Origin: DATLGD01 sp035540755
Lineage (GTDB): Bacteria > Actinomycetota > Actinomycetes > Mycobacteriales > SCTD01
Reading direction: 5' to 3'
Assembly: GCA_035540755.1 (NCBI GenBank)
Contig: DATLGD010000191.1
Coordinates: 1 to 18,135, forward strand
DNA length: 18,135 nt
The translations under genes and the position numbers were made by a program. Numbering within the stretch: position 1 is the stretch's first letter; every line of letters starts with the position of its first letter. Of the stretch, positions 1 to 6,942 are shown piece after piece. The notes below the pieces were generated by a model. That model had not been told where the DNA came from. It did no database searches and saw only the letters and a program-made list of their open reading frames with translations.

Positions 1-510
1 CTCTGGGCGCAGCGGTACGCGATGGGCTCGCGCTCGGTCATGGCCGAGCGGCTGCTCGCGTCGCTGTTCGAGGTCGTGGGGCAGGGCCGGCACGTCCGGA
101 CGATCAACTGCCACCACAACTTCACCCAGCTCGAGCACCACCTGGGCAAGGACCTGTGGATCACCCGCAAGGGCGCCATCAAGGCCGGCGACGGCGACGA
201 GGGCGTCATCCCGGGCTCCATGGGCACCCGGTCCTACGTGGTGAAGGGCCTGGGCGCCACGTCGTCCTACACCTCGTGCTCGCACGGGGCCGGCCGCCGG
301 ATGTCACGGACGGCTGCCCGCAAGCGGCTCACCGTCGACTCGCTGCGCGAGGCGATGCAGGGCCGCTCGTGGAACGCCGACAGCGCGACGGCGCTGCTCG
401 ACGAGCACCCGGCGTCGTACAAGGACATCGACCAGGTCATGGCCGACCAGACCGACCTGGTCGCGGTGCAGCACACGCTGCGCCAGGTGTTCAACTACAA
501 GGGAGTGTGA
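1..510 (+). CDS. rtcB: RtcB family RNA ligase, C-terminal part (5' end outside window)
   Basis: The reading frame is open from base 1 and ends at TGA 508-510, giving 169 residues, the C-terminal part of an RtcB protein. RtcB joins RNA 2',3'-cyclic-phosphate or 3'-phosphate ends to 5'-OH ends in a Mn- and GTP-dependent reaction and acts in RNA repair. Visible hallmarks are NCHHNF near residues 36-41 (metal-binding His), TRKGA near 55-59, PGSMGTRSYVVKG near 71-83, and SHGAGR near 94-99, whose His is the guanylylated residue in characterised RtcB proteins. The end, HPASYKDIDQVMADQ then QVFNYKG, is also typical. An internal ATG at 22 is not the start, because WAQRYA, part of the family core, precedes it. 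The gene converges on the secreted-protein operon. The family call is very secure; the N-terminal domain cannot be judged. Confidence 0.96.
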   Translation, partial: LWAQRYAMGSRSVMAERLLASLFEVVGQGRHVRTINCHHNFTQLEHHLGKDLWITRKGAIKAGDGDEGVIPGSMGTRSYVVKGLGATSSYTSCSHGAGRRMSRTAARKRLTVDSLREAMQGRSWNADSATALLDEHPASYKDIDQVMADQTDLVAVQHTLRQVFNYKGV

Positions 511-512
511 CC

Positions 513-546
513 GGCCGGCCCGGGAGCTGCGGCTGCCGGGCCGGTC
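513..546. terminator. Candidate bidirectional terminator hairpin
   Basis: A perfect 9-bp inverted repeat, CCGGCCCGG (515-523) and CCGGGCCGG (536-544), has inner pairing AGC/GCT around a TGCG loop. It sits between the convergent ends of rtcB and the secreted-protein gene. There is no T-tract on either strand, so it is a structural candidate only, as is common in high-GC actinomycetes. Confidence 0.5.
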
Positions 547-572
547 CGCGTCCGGGCCGCACGAGGCCGACG

Positions 573-1289
573 TCAGCCCGCGACGACGTGGTCGCGCCCC
601 TCGGGAACCCAGTCGCCGACGGAGTTGCGACAACGCCACGGCCCACCGCCCGGGGCCTGGCACGACCAGGACCCGAGGGTCGAGCCCGCGACGTTCGCGC
701 CGGTGATCGCGCTGGTCCGGGTCAGGACGGCGCCCGGCTCGTGCACCGGTGCCCACGGCGCCAGCCGGCCGTCGAAGCGCACCGTCCACGACAGCCGGTT
801 GCCGTCCTCCGCGTACCCCTCGGTGACGTCGAACCGCTGTCCCGGCGGGATGTGGACGCAGAAGAACCCGAGATCCTCGAGCACCTCGGGGTCGCACGGC
901 ACGGCGCGGTTCGGCTCGCAGCTGACAGCGAGCTGCGCGACGGGACGGCGCTCGGCGACGGACCCGAGGCCGCCGTCGCCGCCGTCATGGCGCTCGACGG
1001 CGAAGCCGCAGTTCTCGCTGCGCCAGGACACGCCGTAGCTGCTGTCGGCGCGCAGCGCGAGATCGGCGGCGACCTCGAGCTCCACGCGCAGCACGGGCAC
1101 GCCGCCGTCCCTCGTGACGTCGAACGACGCGCCGCAGATGTCGAGCCAGGGCAGCGGCTGCTGGTCGACCGTGTGCGCGCCCAACCCGCACAGGTCGGCG
1201 ATCTCCGGCTCGGGCTGCGCCGTCGCGGGCGCGAGCAGCCCACCTCCGAGCAGGCCGGCGATCAGCAGGGCGATGAACGGTCGACGCAC
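573..1289 (-). CDS. Exported Cys-rich hypothetical protein
   Basis: This is a 238-residue protein with a GTG start at 1289, preceded by a good ribosome binding site (GAGAGGG about 6 nt upstream). The N-terminus has the form of a signal peptide: MRRP, a hydrophobic run of about 15 residues, then a cleavage-like PATA-Q around residue 24. The mature part contains eight Cys in short contexts (DLCG, DICG, ENCGF, SCEPN, PCDPE, FFCVH, SWSCQ, WRCRN), an even number compatible with disulfides outside the cell. I recognise no enzymatic motif. The gene follows the Asp-box propeller gene on the same strand with only 15 bp between stop and start, so the two are probably one operon and may act together at the cell surface. 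Function unknown. Confidence 0.85.
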   Translation of the reverse strand: MRRPFIALLIAGLLGGGLLAPATAQPEPEIADLCGLGAHTVDQQPLPWLDICGASFDVTRDGGVPVLRVELEVAADLALRADSSYGVSWRSENCGFAVERHDGGDGGLGSVAERRPVAQLAVSCEPNRAVPCDPEVLEDLGFFCVHIPPGQRFDVTEGYAEDGNRLSWTVRFDGRLAPWAPVHEPGAVLTRTSAITGANVAGSTLGSWSCQAPGGGPWRCRNSVGDWVPEGRDHVVAG

Positions 1290-1304
1290 GGCGTTCCCTC
1301 TCGG

Positions 1305-2432
1305 TCAGTCGGCCAGCTGGACGCGGCGGAGGATCCCGGCGGAACCTGCGGCCAGCGCTGCGCCGCCGGGGGCGACGGCCAGGTCGCCTCGGCCGGTCGC
1401 CACGAGGGTGGCCGGGGCGACCTCGCGCACCCAGGTCCGCCCGCCGTCGGTCGTGCGGTGCAGCCCGTGCCCGGCGGTGGCGAGCGAGCCCGTCCTCTCG
1501 TCGGCGAAGGCGATGCCGGTGACCACCACGGGCGTCCCCTCCGGTCGGAGCGCCACGTCGAGCACGGCGTCCCGGAAGGTGACGCCGCCGTCCTCGCTGA
1601 CCCGCACGGTGCCGTCACCCATCCCGACGACGACTCGGTCACGTGCGGGGCGGGCGACCTGGTGGCAGTCGGCGGGGCCGCAGTCGAGCACCCGCCGCGG
1701 GGCGAGGCCGCTGGCGGTCTGCTCGACCAGGAACACGGTCGTGCTGTCCGGGACGTCGCGGACGACTGTCGTGCAGCCGCCGCCGCCGAGCAGCGGCAGG
1801 TCGGACGGGACGCTCGTCGTCCGGGTCTCGCGCACGACGACGGCCCCGGCGGCCGGCGTCTGGACGTCGAGGTCGCGCACGCGCCCCTCCAGGCCGAGGT
1901 CCGCGACAGCCCAGCCGGCCCCGCCGTCGTCGTTGACCGCGATCTCGGCGCGGCGCCGGCCGTCCTCCCCGCACCGGACGTCCGCGGAGGTCTCCAGCCC
2001 GATGGCGACGACGTCGCCGCGCGCGTCGAGGGTGTCGTGATGGACGAACCGGCGCTGCTCCGCGGGCTCCGGCAGGCGCGCCGGCGACCAGGTCCGGCCA
2101 CCGTCGTCGGTCGAGAGCAGCTGGGCTCCGTCGATCGCCCAGCCGCGGTCGGCGTCGACGAACCGTGCCCGCGACGAGGGGCCGAACGGCTGGCCGGTGA
2201 CCACGGGCGCCCAGGTGCGGCCGCTGTCGTCGGTGCGCACCAGCCGGGAGCCGGGCACGTCGGCGTCGGCCAGCAGCGCGTAGCCGACACCTCCCTCGAC
2301 CAGAGACAGGCTGACGCTGATCGCCTTGCCGGTCGGCAGCGACGGCGCCCACGCGACCGTCTCCTGCGCAGACGCCGGCAAGGCGCCGAGCACCAGCAGC
2401 ACGGGTGCGACCGTCCACCACCGAGTCCGCAT
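1305..2432 (-). CDS. Exported beta-propeller protein with Asp-box (BNR) repeats
   Basis: This is a 375-residue protein starting at ATG 2432. A GTG 15 nt upstream is in frame but lies inside the purine-rich stretch GAGGTGGGGGG that looks like the ribosome binding site, so ATG is preferred. The N-terminus is a signal peptide (MRTRWW, hydrophobic core, ASA-Q cleavage near residue 22). The body carries at least four Asp-box motifs of the S/T-x-D-x-G-x-T-W/F type: TDDSGRTW about 67-74, TDDGGRTW about 108-115, SEDGGVTF about 279-286 and TTDGGRTW about 327-334. The spacing fits a sialidase/photosystem-stability-factor-like beta-propeller. I see no sialidase catalytic FRIP motif, so enzymatic activity is not claimed; a binding or scaffold role outside the cell is possible. 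It is first in a two-gene operon with the Cys-rich exported protein. Confidence 0.88.
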   Translation of the reverse strand: MRTRWWTVAPVLLVLGALPASAQETVAWAPSLPTGKAISVSLSLVEGGVGYALLADADVPGSRLVRTDDSGRTWAPVVTGQPFGPSSRARFVDADRGWAIDGAQLLSTDDGGRTWSPARLPEPAEQRRFVHHDTLDARGDVVAIGLETSADVRCGEDGRRRAEIAVNDDGGAGWAVADLGLEGRVRDLDVQTPAAGAVVVRETRTTSVPSDLPLLGGGGCTTVVRDVPDSTTVFLVEQTASGLAPRRVLDCGPADCHQVARPARDRVVVGMGDGTVRVSEDGGVTFRDAVLDVALRPEGTPVVVTGIAFADERTGSLATAGHGLHRTTDGGRTWVREVAPATLVATGRGDLAVAPGGAALAAGSAGILRRVQLAD

Positions 2433-2561
2433 GCGTGATCCCCCCACCTCGCCGGACCTGATCTTGTCCCCCCTTCGCCGTCAGGACGCCGATCCCTGCT
2501 CCGGCTCCCGGGACAGCCGCGCGCCGCTCGGCCCTCGCGGCGATCGCGGTCCGGCGGTTCC

Positions 2562-2972
2562 TCAGCCGACGACGTCGACGGCGATGCCGAGGCGCTGGTA
2601 GGTCCCGAGGGCGCGACCGTCTCGGGTGGCGAGGCGCGCCCCGGCGTCGCGCGCGGCGAGCGCCACGACCGCGTCGTAGGCGGCCCCGCCGGCGATCGCG
2701 TGGTCGGCGAGCAGCGCCGGCAGCCGCCGCTGCGTGTCCGGGTCGAGCTGAAGGGTCGCCGTGAAGCGGGCCTCGAGCAGGCGCGCGGCGTCACGAGGCG
2801 CCACGCGCAGGTCACCGGGCAGCCGGGTGAGCACCGCATAGGTCTCCACGGCGGCGTGGCCGGCCAACGCCACCGCTCGTCCGCTGCACCAGGCGGTCAC
2901 CGCCGCGTGGGCAGCGTGGGTGGCGACGACCAACGGGACCGCGGCGCTGGTGTCGAGCGCCAGGGGGGTCAC
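2562..2972 (-). CDS. PIN-domain ribonuclease toxin, VapC-like
   Basis: This 136-residue protein has the PIN fold pattern. LALDTSA at the N-terminus supplies Asp7, Glu43 lies in the AAVETY segment, Asp100 in AAYDAVVALAA, and Asp118 in LATRDGRAL. These four acidic residues form the Mg-binding nuclease site in VapC toxins, so the protein looks catalytically intact. The usual length is 125-145 residues. Its GTG start overlaps the antitoxin stop in a GTGA arrangement (2969-2972), a classical translationally coupled toxin-antitoxin layout. VapC toxins cleave tRNA or rRNA when freed of their antitoxin. The specific RNA target cannot be read from the sequence. Confidence 0.9.
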   Translation of the reverse strand: MTPLALDTSAAVPLVVATHAAHAAVTAWCSGRAVALAGHAAVETYAVLTRLPGDLRVAPRDAARLLEARFTATLQLDPDTQRRLPALLADHAIAGGAAYDAVVALAARDAGARLATRDGRALGTYQRLGIAVDVVG

Positions 2973-3205
2973 CGTCGGCCGGCGTCGATCAGGGCGAACA
3001 CGTCGTCGTCGTCCACCGTGGTGCTGCCGGTGGCGACGAGCGCCCCGTCCTCCTCGACCAGCCGCGCGGTGCGATGGCCCGGCTCGAGGTGCAGGCCGCC
3101 GCCGTACTCCGAGACGTCGACGGTCGTCCCGGGCAGCAGACCCAGCCGGTCGCGCAACGCCTTGGGCAGCATGATCCGGCCGGCGGCGTCCACGGTGAGC
3201 TTCAT
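2969..3205 (-). CDS. AbrB/MazE-type antitoxin, VapB-like
   Basis: This is a 78-residue protein from ATG 3205. The N-terminal half is a SpoVT/AbrB swapped-hairpin DNA-binding domain (VDAAGRIMLPKALRDRLGL, then PGTTVDV) of the kind that binds operator DNA as a dimer. The acidic C-terminal tail (TTVDDDDVFALIDAGRR) is the sort of segment that wraps around and blocks a PIN toxin. It overlaps the toxin gene by 4 bp and precedes it, as in most vapBC operons, so it should neutralise the toxin and autorepress. There is no convincing ribosome binding site. A TANNNT hexamer ends 6 nt before ATG, which suggests a leaderless transcript. Confidence 0.9.
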   Translation of the reverse strand: MKLTVDAAGRIMLPKALRDRLGLLPGTTVDVSEYGGGLHLEPGHRTARLVEEDGALVATGSTTVDDDDVFALIDAGRR

Positions 3206-3230
3206 GGGAAGACGTTACCAGCGCGTTCCC
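3206..3230 (-). promoter_or_regulatory. Candidate leaderless promoter and operator of the toxin-antitoxin operon
   Basis: Reading the minus strand, TAACGT (3217-3212) matches the actinobacterial -10 pattern TANNNT and ends 6 nt before the antitoxin ATG, the spacing of leaderless genes. An inverted repeat GGGAA (3206-3210) / TTCCC (3226-3230) brackets it and could be the operator for the AbrB-type antitoxin. No -35 element is clear. Confidence 0.45.
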
Positions 3231-3297
3231 ACATCATCGGTCCTCTGTGCCGGCTCGCTCCTCGCCGACTGTCGGACGGCGGTGCCACGGTCCGGCC

Positions 3298-3834
3298 ATG
3301 ACGACCAGCTACTACACCGCGTCCAGCATCGACGGCTTCATCGCCGACCCGGCGAACTCGCTGTCCTGGCTGCTCAGCCGGGACGTCGACACCCGCGGTC
3401 CGATGGGCTACGAGGCGTTCGCCGAGACGGTCGGCGTGCTGGCCATGGGGTCCACGACCTACCGCTGGGTGGTGGAGCACGAGCTCGCCGGCGACCCGTC
3501 CAAGCCGTGGCCCCACCGGCAGCCGACCTGGGTCTTCTCGACGCGGGAGGTCCCGCAGGTGCGCGGTGACGTCCGCGTGGTCCGGGGCGACGTCGCAGGC
3601 CCGCATGCGGACATGGTCGCCGCCGCGGGGGGGCGGGGAGTCTGGGTCGTCGGTGGAGGTGACCTCGCGGGCCAGTTCGCCGACGCCGGGCTGCTCGACG
3701 AGGTGTGGGTGCAGTACGCGCCGGTGGCCCTCGGCGGCGGTGCGCCGCTCCTGCCCCGGCGCCTGGAGCTGCGGCTCGAGGAGGTCGCGCGCAACCGCGA
3801 CTTCGCCTGCGCGCGCTACACCGTCCTGCGGTGA
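3298..3834 (+). CDS. Dihydrofolate reductase family protein (RibD C-terminal fold)
   Basis: This is a 178-residue protein from ATG 3298. It shows the pattern of the stand-alone DHFR-like/RibD_C family. The N-terminus TTSYYTASSIDGFIAD resembles the substrate/NADPH-binding start, VLAMGSTTY follows around residue 50, and the glycine-rich VWVVGGGDLAGQFADAGLLDE around 120 matches the nucleotide-binding segment. The conserved PVALGGGAPL follows. Such proteins are usually single-domain reductases of unknown substrate, not the essential folate enzyme. It is transcribed alone, divergent from the toxin-antitoxin operon and convergent with the ACC-deaminase operon. CACGGT lies 6 nt before the start and may be a weak -10. 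The family call is secure; the substrate is unknown. Confidence 0.9.
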   Translation: MTTSYYTASSIDGFIADPANSLSWLLSRDVDTRGPMGYEAFAETVGVLAMGSTTYRWVVEHELAGDPSKPWPHRQPTWVFSTREVPQVRGDVRVVRGDVAGPHADMVAAAGGRGVWVVGGGDLAGQFADAGLLDEVWVQYAPVALGGGAPLLPRRLELRLEEVARNRDFACARYTVLR

Positions 3835-3918
3835 CGGCCGCAAGGCAGAGCCCGCGGATCGGCGTTTCCCGCGGCCTGGGAGCGGCATCGCGCCGACCTG
3901 AAGGACGGTCGTTCGGCG

Positions 3919-4938
3919 TCAGGCGAACAGCGCGCTGTAGCCGTTGAGCGCGGGCTGCCCGCCGAGGTGGGCGAACAGGACCGTCGACGACGGGTCGATC
4001 TCCTGCCGCCCGACCAGGTCGATCAGGGCCGCCATCGACTTGCCCTCGTACACCGGGTCGGTGACCAGGCCCTCGGTCCGGGCAGCGGTGCGCATGGCGT
4101 CGAGGGTGCGCTCGTCCGGGATGCCGTAGATGCCCCCGTGGTAGCGCTCGTCGAGCTCGACGTCGTCCGGCCCGAGCTCGCGCTGCACGCCGATCGCCGC
4201 CGCCGTGAGCTGCGCGATGCGCAGCACCTGGGCGTGCGTCTCGACCGGCTTGGCCGACGCGTCGACGCCCAGCACCCGGCGTCGCCGGCCGCCCTGCTCC
4301 TCCAGCTGGGCGAAGCCGGCGACCATGCCGGCCTGGGTCGATCCGGTCACCGAGCAGACGACGACGGTGTCGAAGAAGACGCCGAGCTCGGCCTCCTGCG
4401 CCGCCAGCTCGTGCGCCCAGCCGGCGAAGCCGAGGCCGCCGAGCGGGTGGTCGGAGGCACCGGCCGGGATGGCGTACGGCGTGCCGCCCCGCTCCTCGAT
4501 CTCGGCGATCGCCGCGGACCAGCTCTCCTTGAAGCCGATCCCGAAGCCGGCCTTGACCAGCCGGACGTCGGCGCCGGCCAGCCGGCTGAGCAGGATGTTG
4601 CCGACCTTGTCGTAGACGGCGTCGGGCCAGTCGACCCAGCTCTCCTGCACCAGCACGCACGCCAGGCCGGCGCGCGCCGCGCAGGCGGCGACCTGCCGGG
4701 TGTGGTTGCTCTGCACGCCGCCGATCGAGACGAGCGTGTCGCACCCCTGCGCGAGGGCGTCGGCGACCAGGTACTCGAGCTTGCGGGTCTTGTTGCCGCC
4801 GAAGGCGATGCCCGAGTTGAGGTCCTCGCGCTTGGCCCAGACCTCGGCCCCGCCGAGGTGCTCGGTCAGCCGGTCGAGCCGGTGCACCGGGGAGGGTCCG
4901 AGCAGCAGCGGGTAGCGGGGGAAGTCGGCCAGCGTCAT
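3919..4938 (-). CDS. acdS: 1-aminocyclopropane-1-carboxylate (ACC) deaminase
   Basis: This 339-residue PLP enzyme converts ACC, the plant ethylene precursor, to 2-oxobutyrate and ammonia in the cytoplasm. It matches characterised AcdS almost end to end: FPRYPLLLGPSP near the start, KREDLNSGIAFGGNKTRKLE with the PLP lysine at about Lys50, VSIGGVQSNHTRQVAA, CSVTGSTQAGM, DPVYEGKSM and HLGGQPALN. Residues that separate true ACC deaminases from the related D-cysteine desulfhydrases are present: the Tyr-Glu pair in VYEGKS (about 297-298) and Leu in AHLGG (about 325), corresponding to Tyr294/Glu295/Leu322 of Pseudomonas AcdS. Its ATG overlaps the stop of the upstream GntR gene (ATGA, 4935-4938), so it is translationally coupled to its likely regulator. 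Such genes are typical of plant- or soil-associated bacteria. Confidence 0.96.
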   Translation of the reverse strand: MTLADFPRYPLLLGPSPVHRLDRLTEHLGGAEVWAKREDLNSGIAFGGNKTRKLEYLVADALAQGCDTLVSIGGVQSNHTRQVAACAARAGLACVLVQESWVDWPDAVYDKVGNILLSRLAGADVRLVKAGFGIGFKESWSAAIAEIEERGGTPYAIPAGASDHPLGGLGFAGWAHELAAQEAELGVFFDTVVVCSVTGSTQAGMVAGFAQLEEQGGRRRRVLGVDASAKPVETHAQVLRIAQLTAAAIGVQRELGPDDVELDERYHGGIYGIPDERTLDAMRTAARTEGLVTDPVYEGKSMAALIDLVGRQEIDPSSTVLFAHLGGQPALNGYSALFA

Positions 4939-5618
4939 CGCGCGGTCTCCTGGGTCAGCGGGAAGGTCAGCTCGGACAGCAGCGCCGTCCAGATCTCGGT
5001 GGTGACGGCGACGGCGGCGTCGGCGTCGCGCGCCGAGCAGGCGTCGATCAGCCGCGCGTGCAGCGCCACCGCGTCGCGCCCGTGCGCCGAGCCGAACCGC
5101 TGGCGCTCCAGCCGCCGGACGACGGGTGTGAAGCGCTCGGCGGTGGCGACGACGGCCGTGTTCGCGCAGCGACCGAGAAGGACGCCGTGCAGCTGGTCGT
5201 CTGCGGTCATGGCTGACTCCACGTCCGCGGCGTCGACGGCGGCGGCGAAGCGGTCGTTGGCGGCGCGCATGGCGGCGACGTCGTCATCGGTGAGCCGGGC
5301 GACCGCCGCGACGGTCGCGAGCTCGTGCATCGCCCGGAGCACGACACCGGCGTCGCGCACCTGCTCGTCCGCGCAGGGCGTGACCCGGGTGTGGCTCTGC
5401 GGCTTGGTCTCCACCAGCCCCTCGTCGACCAGCCGGGCGAGCGCGGCGCGGACGGGCGCGACGGTCAGGCCGAGGCGGGCGGCGAGCTCGGTGTCCTTGA
5501 CGACCGCACCGGGAGGCAGGTCCCCCTCGACGATCGCCGCCCGCAGACGGGTCAGCGCCTCGTCGCGCAGGAGCGGGCGGGCGGGAACCGGAGACAGCGG
5601 CACGCTGACATCTGACAT
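4935..5618 (-). CDS. GntR family regulator (FCD type), likely controlling acdS
   Basis: This is a 227-residue regulator. The N-terminal winged helix spans roughly residues 15-80: LRDEALTRLRAAIVEGDLPPG, then DTELAARLGLTVAPVRAALARL and EGLVETKP. The C-terminal all-helical FCD ligand domain has the Asp...His pattern in ADDQLHGVLLGRCANT and a second His-containing helix, HARLIDACSARDADAAV. FCD domains usually bind small carboxylic acids, often with a metal. I chose ATG 5618; the frame stays open much further upstream, but that part is antisense to the next gene. The gene overlaps acdS by 4 bp and precedes it, which makes ACC or a derivative the obvious effector candidate. GntR-type genes next to acdS are known from Actinobacteria. 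A perfect palindrome covers the start codon. Confidence 0.93.
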   Translation of the reverse strand: MSDVSVPLSPVPARPLLRDEALTRLRAAIVEGDLPPGAVVKDTELAARLGLTVAPVRAALARLVDEGLVETKPQSHTRVTPCADEQVRDAGVVLRAMHELATVAAVARLTDDDVAAMRAANDRFAAAVDAADVESAMTADDQLHGVLLGRCANTAVVATAERFTPVVRRLERQRFGSAHGRDAVALHARLIDACSARDADAAVAVTTEIWTALLSELTFPLTQETAR

Positions 5619-5623
5619 GTCAG
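5605..5623. promoter_or_regulatory. Candidate GntR operator with repeated half-sites
   Basis: CTGACATGTCAG (5612-5623) is a perfect 12-bp palindrome lying across the gntR start codon. A further half-site, CTGACAT (5605-5611), abuts it. TGTCA recurs at 5634-5638 and TGTCGA at 5641-5646. The cluster lies between two divergent genes, and reading the minus strand a TTGACA hexamer sits at 5638-5633. Autoregulation of gntR-acdS by binding here is inference. Confidence 0.5.
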
Positions 5624-5651
5624 TGGACGCCTGTGTCAAGTGTCGAGGCGG

Positions 5652-5657
5652 GATACT
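5652..5657 (+). promoter_or_regulatory. Candidate -10 element of a leaderless gene
   Basis: GATACT ends 6 nt before GTG 5664, the expected spacing for a leaderless actinobacterial transcript. There is no Shine-Dalgarno sequence between it and the start. Confidence 0.4.
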
Positions 5658-5663
5658 CCTGCC

Positions 5664-6824
5664 GTGGACCACGCGCCCGAGCGACGAGCCCGCCTGGCGC
5701 GCCGGCAGCTGACGGCGGCGGTGTCCGCGCTCGACGCCGCGCGTTCGGTCGCCGTGCTGCACGCCACCGATCCGGCCACGGTGTACCTGTCGGTGCTCGC
5801 CCGCTGCCCCGACCTCACCCTCGACGACGTCGCGCGCGAGATGTACGACGAGCGCCGTCTGGTCCGGATGATGGCCATGCGCCGGACGCTGTTCGTGGTG
5901 CCCGCCGAGCTCGTGCCCGTCGTGCACGCGGCGGCCTCGCTCGACGTCGCCGCCACGATGCGGCGCCGGCTGCTCACCCAGCTCACGACGCTGCCCACCG
6001 ACCCGGAGCTGCCGGACGACGCCGCCGGCTGGCTCGCCGACGTCGAGGACGGCGTCGCCGCGGCGGCCGCGCGGCTCGGCGTCGCCTCCGGCGCACAGCT
6101 CGCCAAGGCCGAGCCGCGGCTGCAGACGGCGTTCCTGCCCACCACGGACAAGGCGTACGACGTGCGCCGCGCCATCACCTCGCCGGTGCTCGTGCTCGTG
6201 GGCGCGGAGGGGCGGCTCGTCCGCGGCCGGCCGCTGGGGTCGTGGACGTCGCGGCAGCACACCTGGGAGCCCGCGACCGCCTGGTGGCCGGACGGCATCG
6301 AGCCGGTCGATCCCGCGCGGGCCCGGGTTCGGCTGGTCGAGGAGTACCTGCGCCGGTTCGGGCCGGCCACCGAGGCCGACGTCGTCTGGTGGACCGGGTG
6401 GGCGAAGGGGACGACGCGCACGGCGCTGTCCGCCGTCGACACCGTGGAGCACGCCGGCGGTCTGGTGCTCGCCGACGACGCGGACCCCGTGGAGGAGCCC
6501 GAGCCGACCGCGACGCTGCTCCCCGCCCTGGACCCGACGCCGATGGGGTGGAAGTCCCGCGACTGGTACCTGCCGGCGGACCCCTCGGCGCTCTACGACA
6601 GCTACGGCAACGTCGGTCCGACCCTCTGGTGGGGCGGCGAGGTGATCGGCGGCTGGGCGGTGCGCAAGGACGGCTCGGTCGTGACCGAGCTGCTCGTCGA
6701 CCGCGGCGACGAGGCGCGCGCGGCGGTCCAGGACGCCGCGCAGTCGCTATCCGCACGTCTCGGCGGCGCCGTCGTCGTCCCGTCGTTCCGCACACCGTTG
6801 GAACGGAGGCTGAGCGCGGACTGA
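5664..6824 (+). CDS. HTH_42 winged-helix protein (AlkZ/YcaQ superfamily)
   Basis: This is a 386-residue protein. I chose GTG 5664 (VDHAPERRARLARRQL) because a GATACT hexamer lies 6 nt upstream; a GTG at 5640 is in frame but upstream of that element. The family pattern is VAVLHATDPATVYLSVLAR near residues 29-47, then LVRMMAMRRTLFVVP, a central GSWTSRQHTWEP, and the C-terminal YDSYGNVGPTLWWGGEVIGGW. This is the HTH_42 superfamily, which includes the interstrand-crosslink DNA glycosylases AlkZ and YcaQ/AlkX. The position that carries the catalytic QxQ or QxD motif in those enzymes here reads His33-Ala-Thr35, so glycosylase activity should not be assumed. It is divergent from gntR-acdS and apparently monocistronic. 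Confidence 0.88.
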   Translation: MDHAPERRARLARRQLTAAVSALDAARSVAVLHATDPATVYLSVLARCPDLTLDDVAREMYDERRLVRMMAMRRTLFVVPAELVPVVHAAASLDVAATMRRRLLTQLTTLPTDPELPDDAAGWLADVEDGVAAAAARLGVASGAQLAKAEPRLQTAFLPTTDKAYDVRRAITSPVLVLVGAEGRLVRGRPLGSWTSRQHTWEPATAWWPDGIEPVDPARARVRLVEEYLRRFGPATEADVVWWTGWAKGTTRTALSAVDTVEHAGGLVLADDADPVEEPEPTATLLPALDPTPMGWKSRDWYLPADPSALYDSYGNVGPTLWWGGEVIGGWAVRKDGSVVTELLVDRGDEARAAVQDAAQSLSARLGGAVVVPSFRTPLERRLSAD

Positions 6825-6859
6825 GCCGGGGCTGACAGGCCGGGCGCCCGAGGAGCACC

Positions 6860-6942
6860 ATGACCGCCATGACGACCGTCCCCTTCCGCCTGGACGGCTG
6901 GACCGTCCCTGGACGACCTCGAGGCTGCGGACGGCGGCACCG
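6860..6942 (+). pseudogene. Possible N-terminal gene remnant (Uma2-like start), frameshifted
   Basis: A well-placed ribosome binding site (GAGGAG, 4 nt before ATG 6860) starts MTAMTTVPFRLDGWTV. After this the frame becomes Arg-rich and antisense to the next gene. In a second frame the DNA continues as DDLEAADGG from about 6914. Joined, GWTV-DDLEA resembles the start of Uma2-family putative endonucleases. The piece stops where the DUF559 gene begins. I read it as a decayed gene start with a small indel near 6908-6913. The family guess is weak. Confidence 0.3.

Noticed and set aside
156..2438. A 760-residue plus-strand open frame
   Set aside because: It runs antisense to two exported proteins with signal peptides and family motifs, and overlaps rtcB. 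Its composition (Arg, Gly, Pro, Ala-rich without motifs) is typical of shadow frames in GC-rich DNA.
3835..3918. Terminator between the DHFR-like gene and acdS
   Set aside because: Only a 6-bp self-complementary CCGCGG pair with a loose loop is visible, too weak to annotate.
3967..5712. A 581-residue plus-strand open frame over acdS and gntR
   Set aside because: It is the complement of two securely identified genes and shows no conserved motif.
5619..6452. Long N-terminal extension of the GntR regulator (frame open to 6452)
   Set aside because: The extension is antisense to the HTH_42 gene and has no domain pattern; the winged helix begins shortly after ATG 5618.
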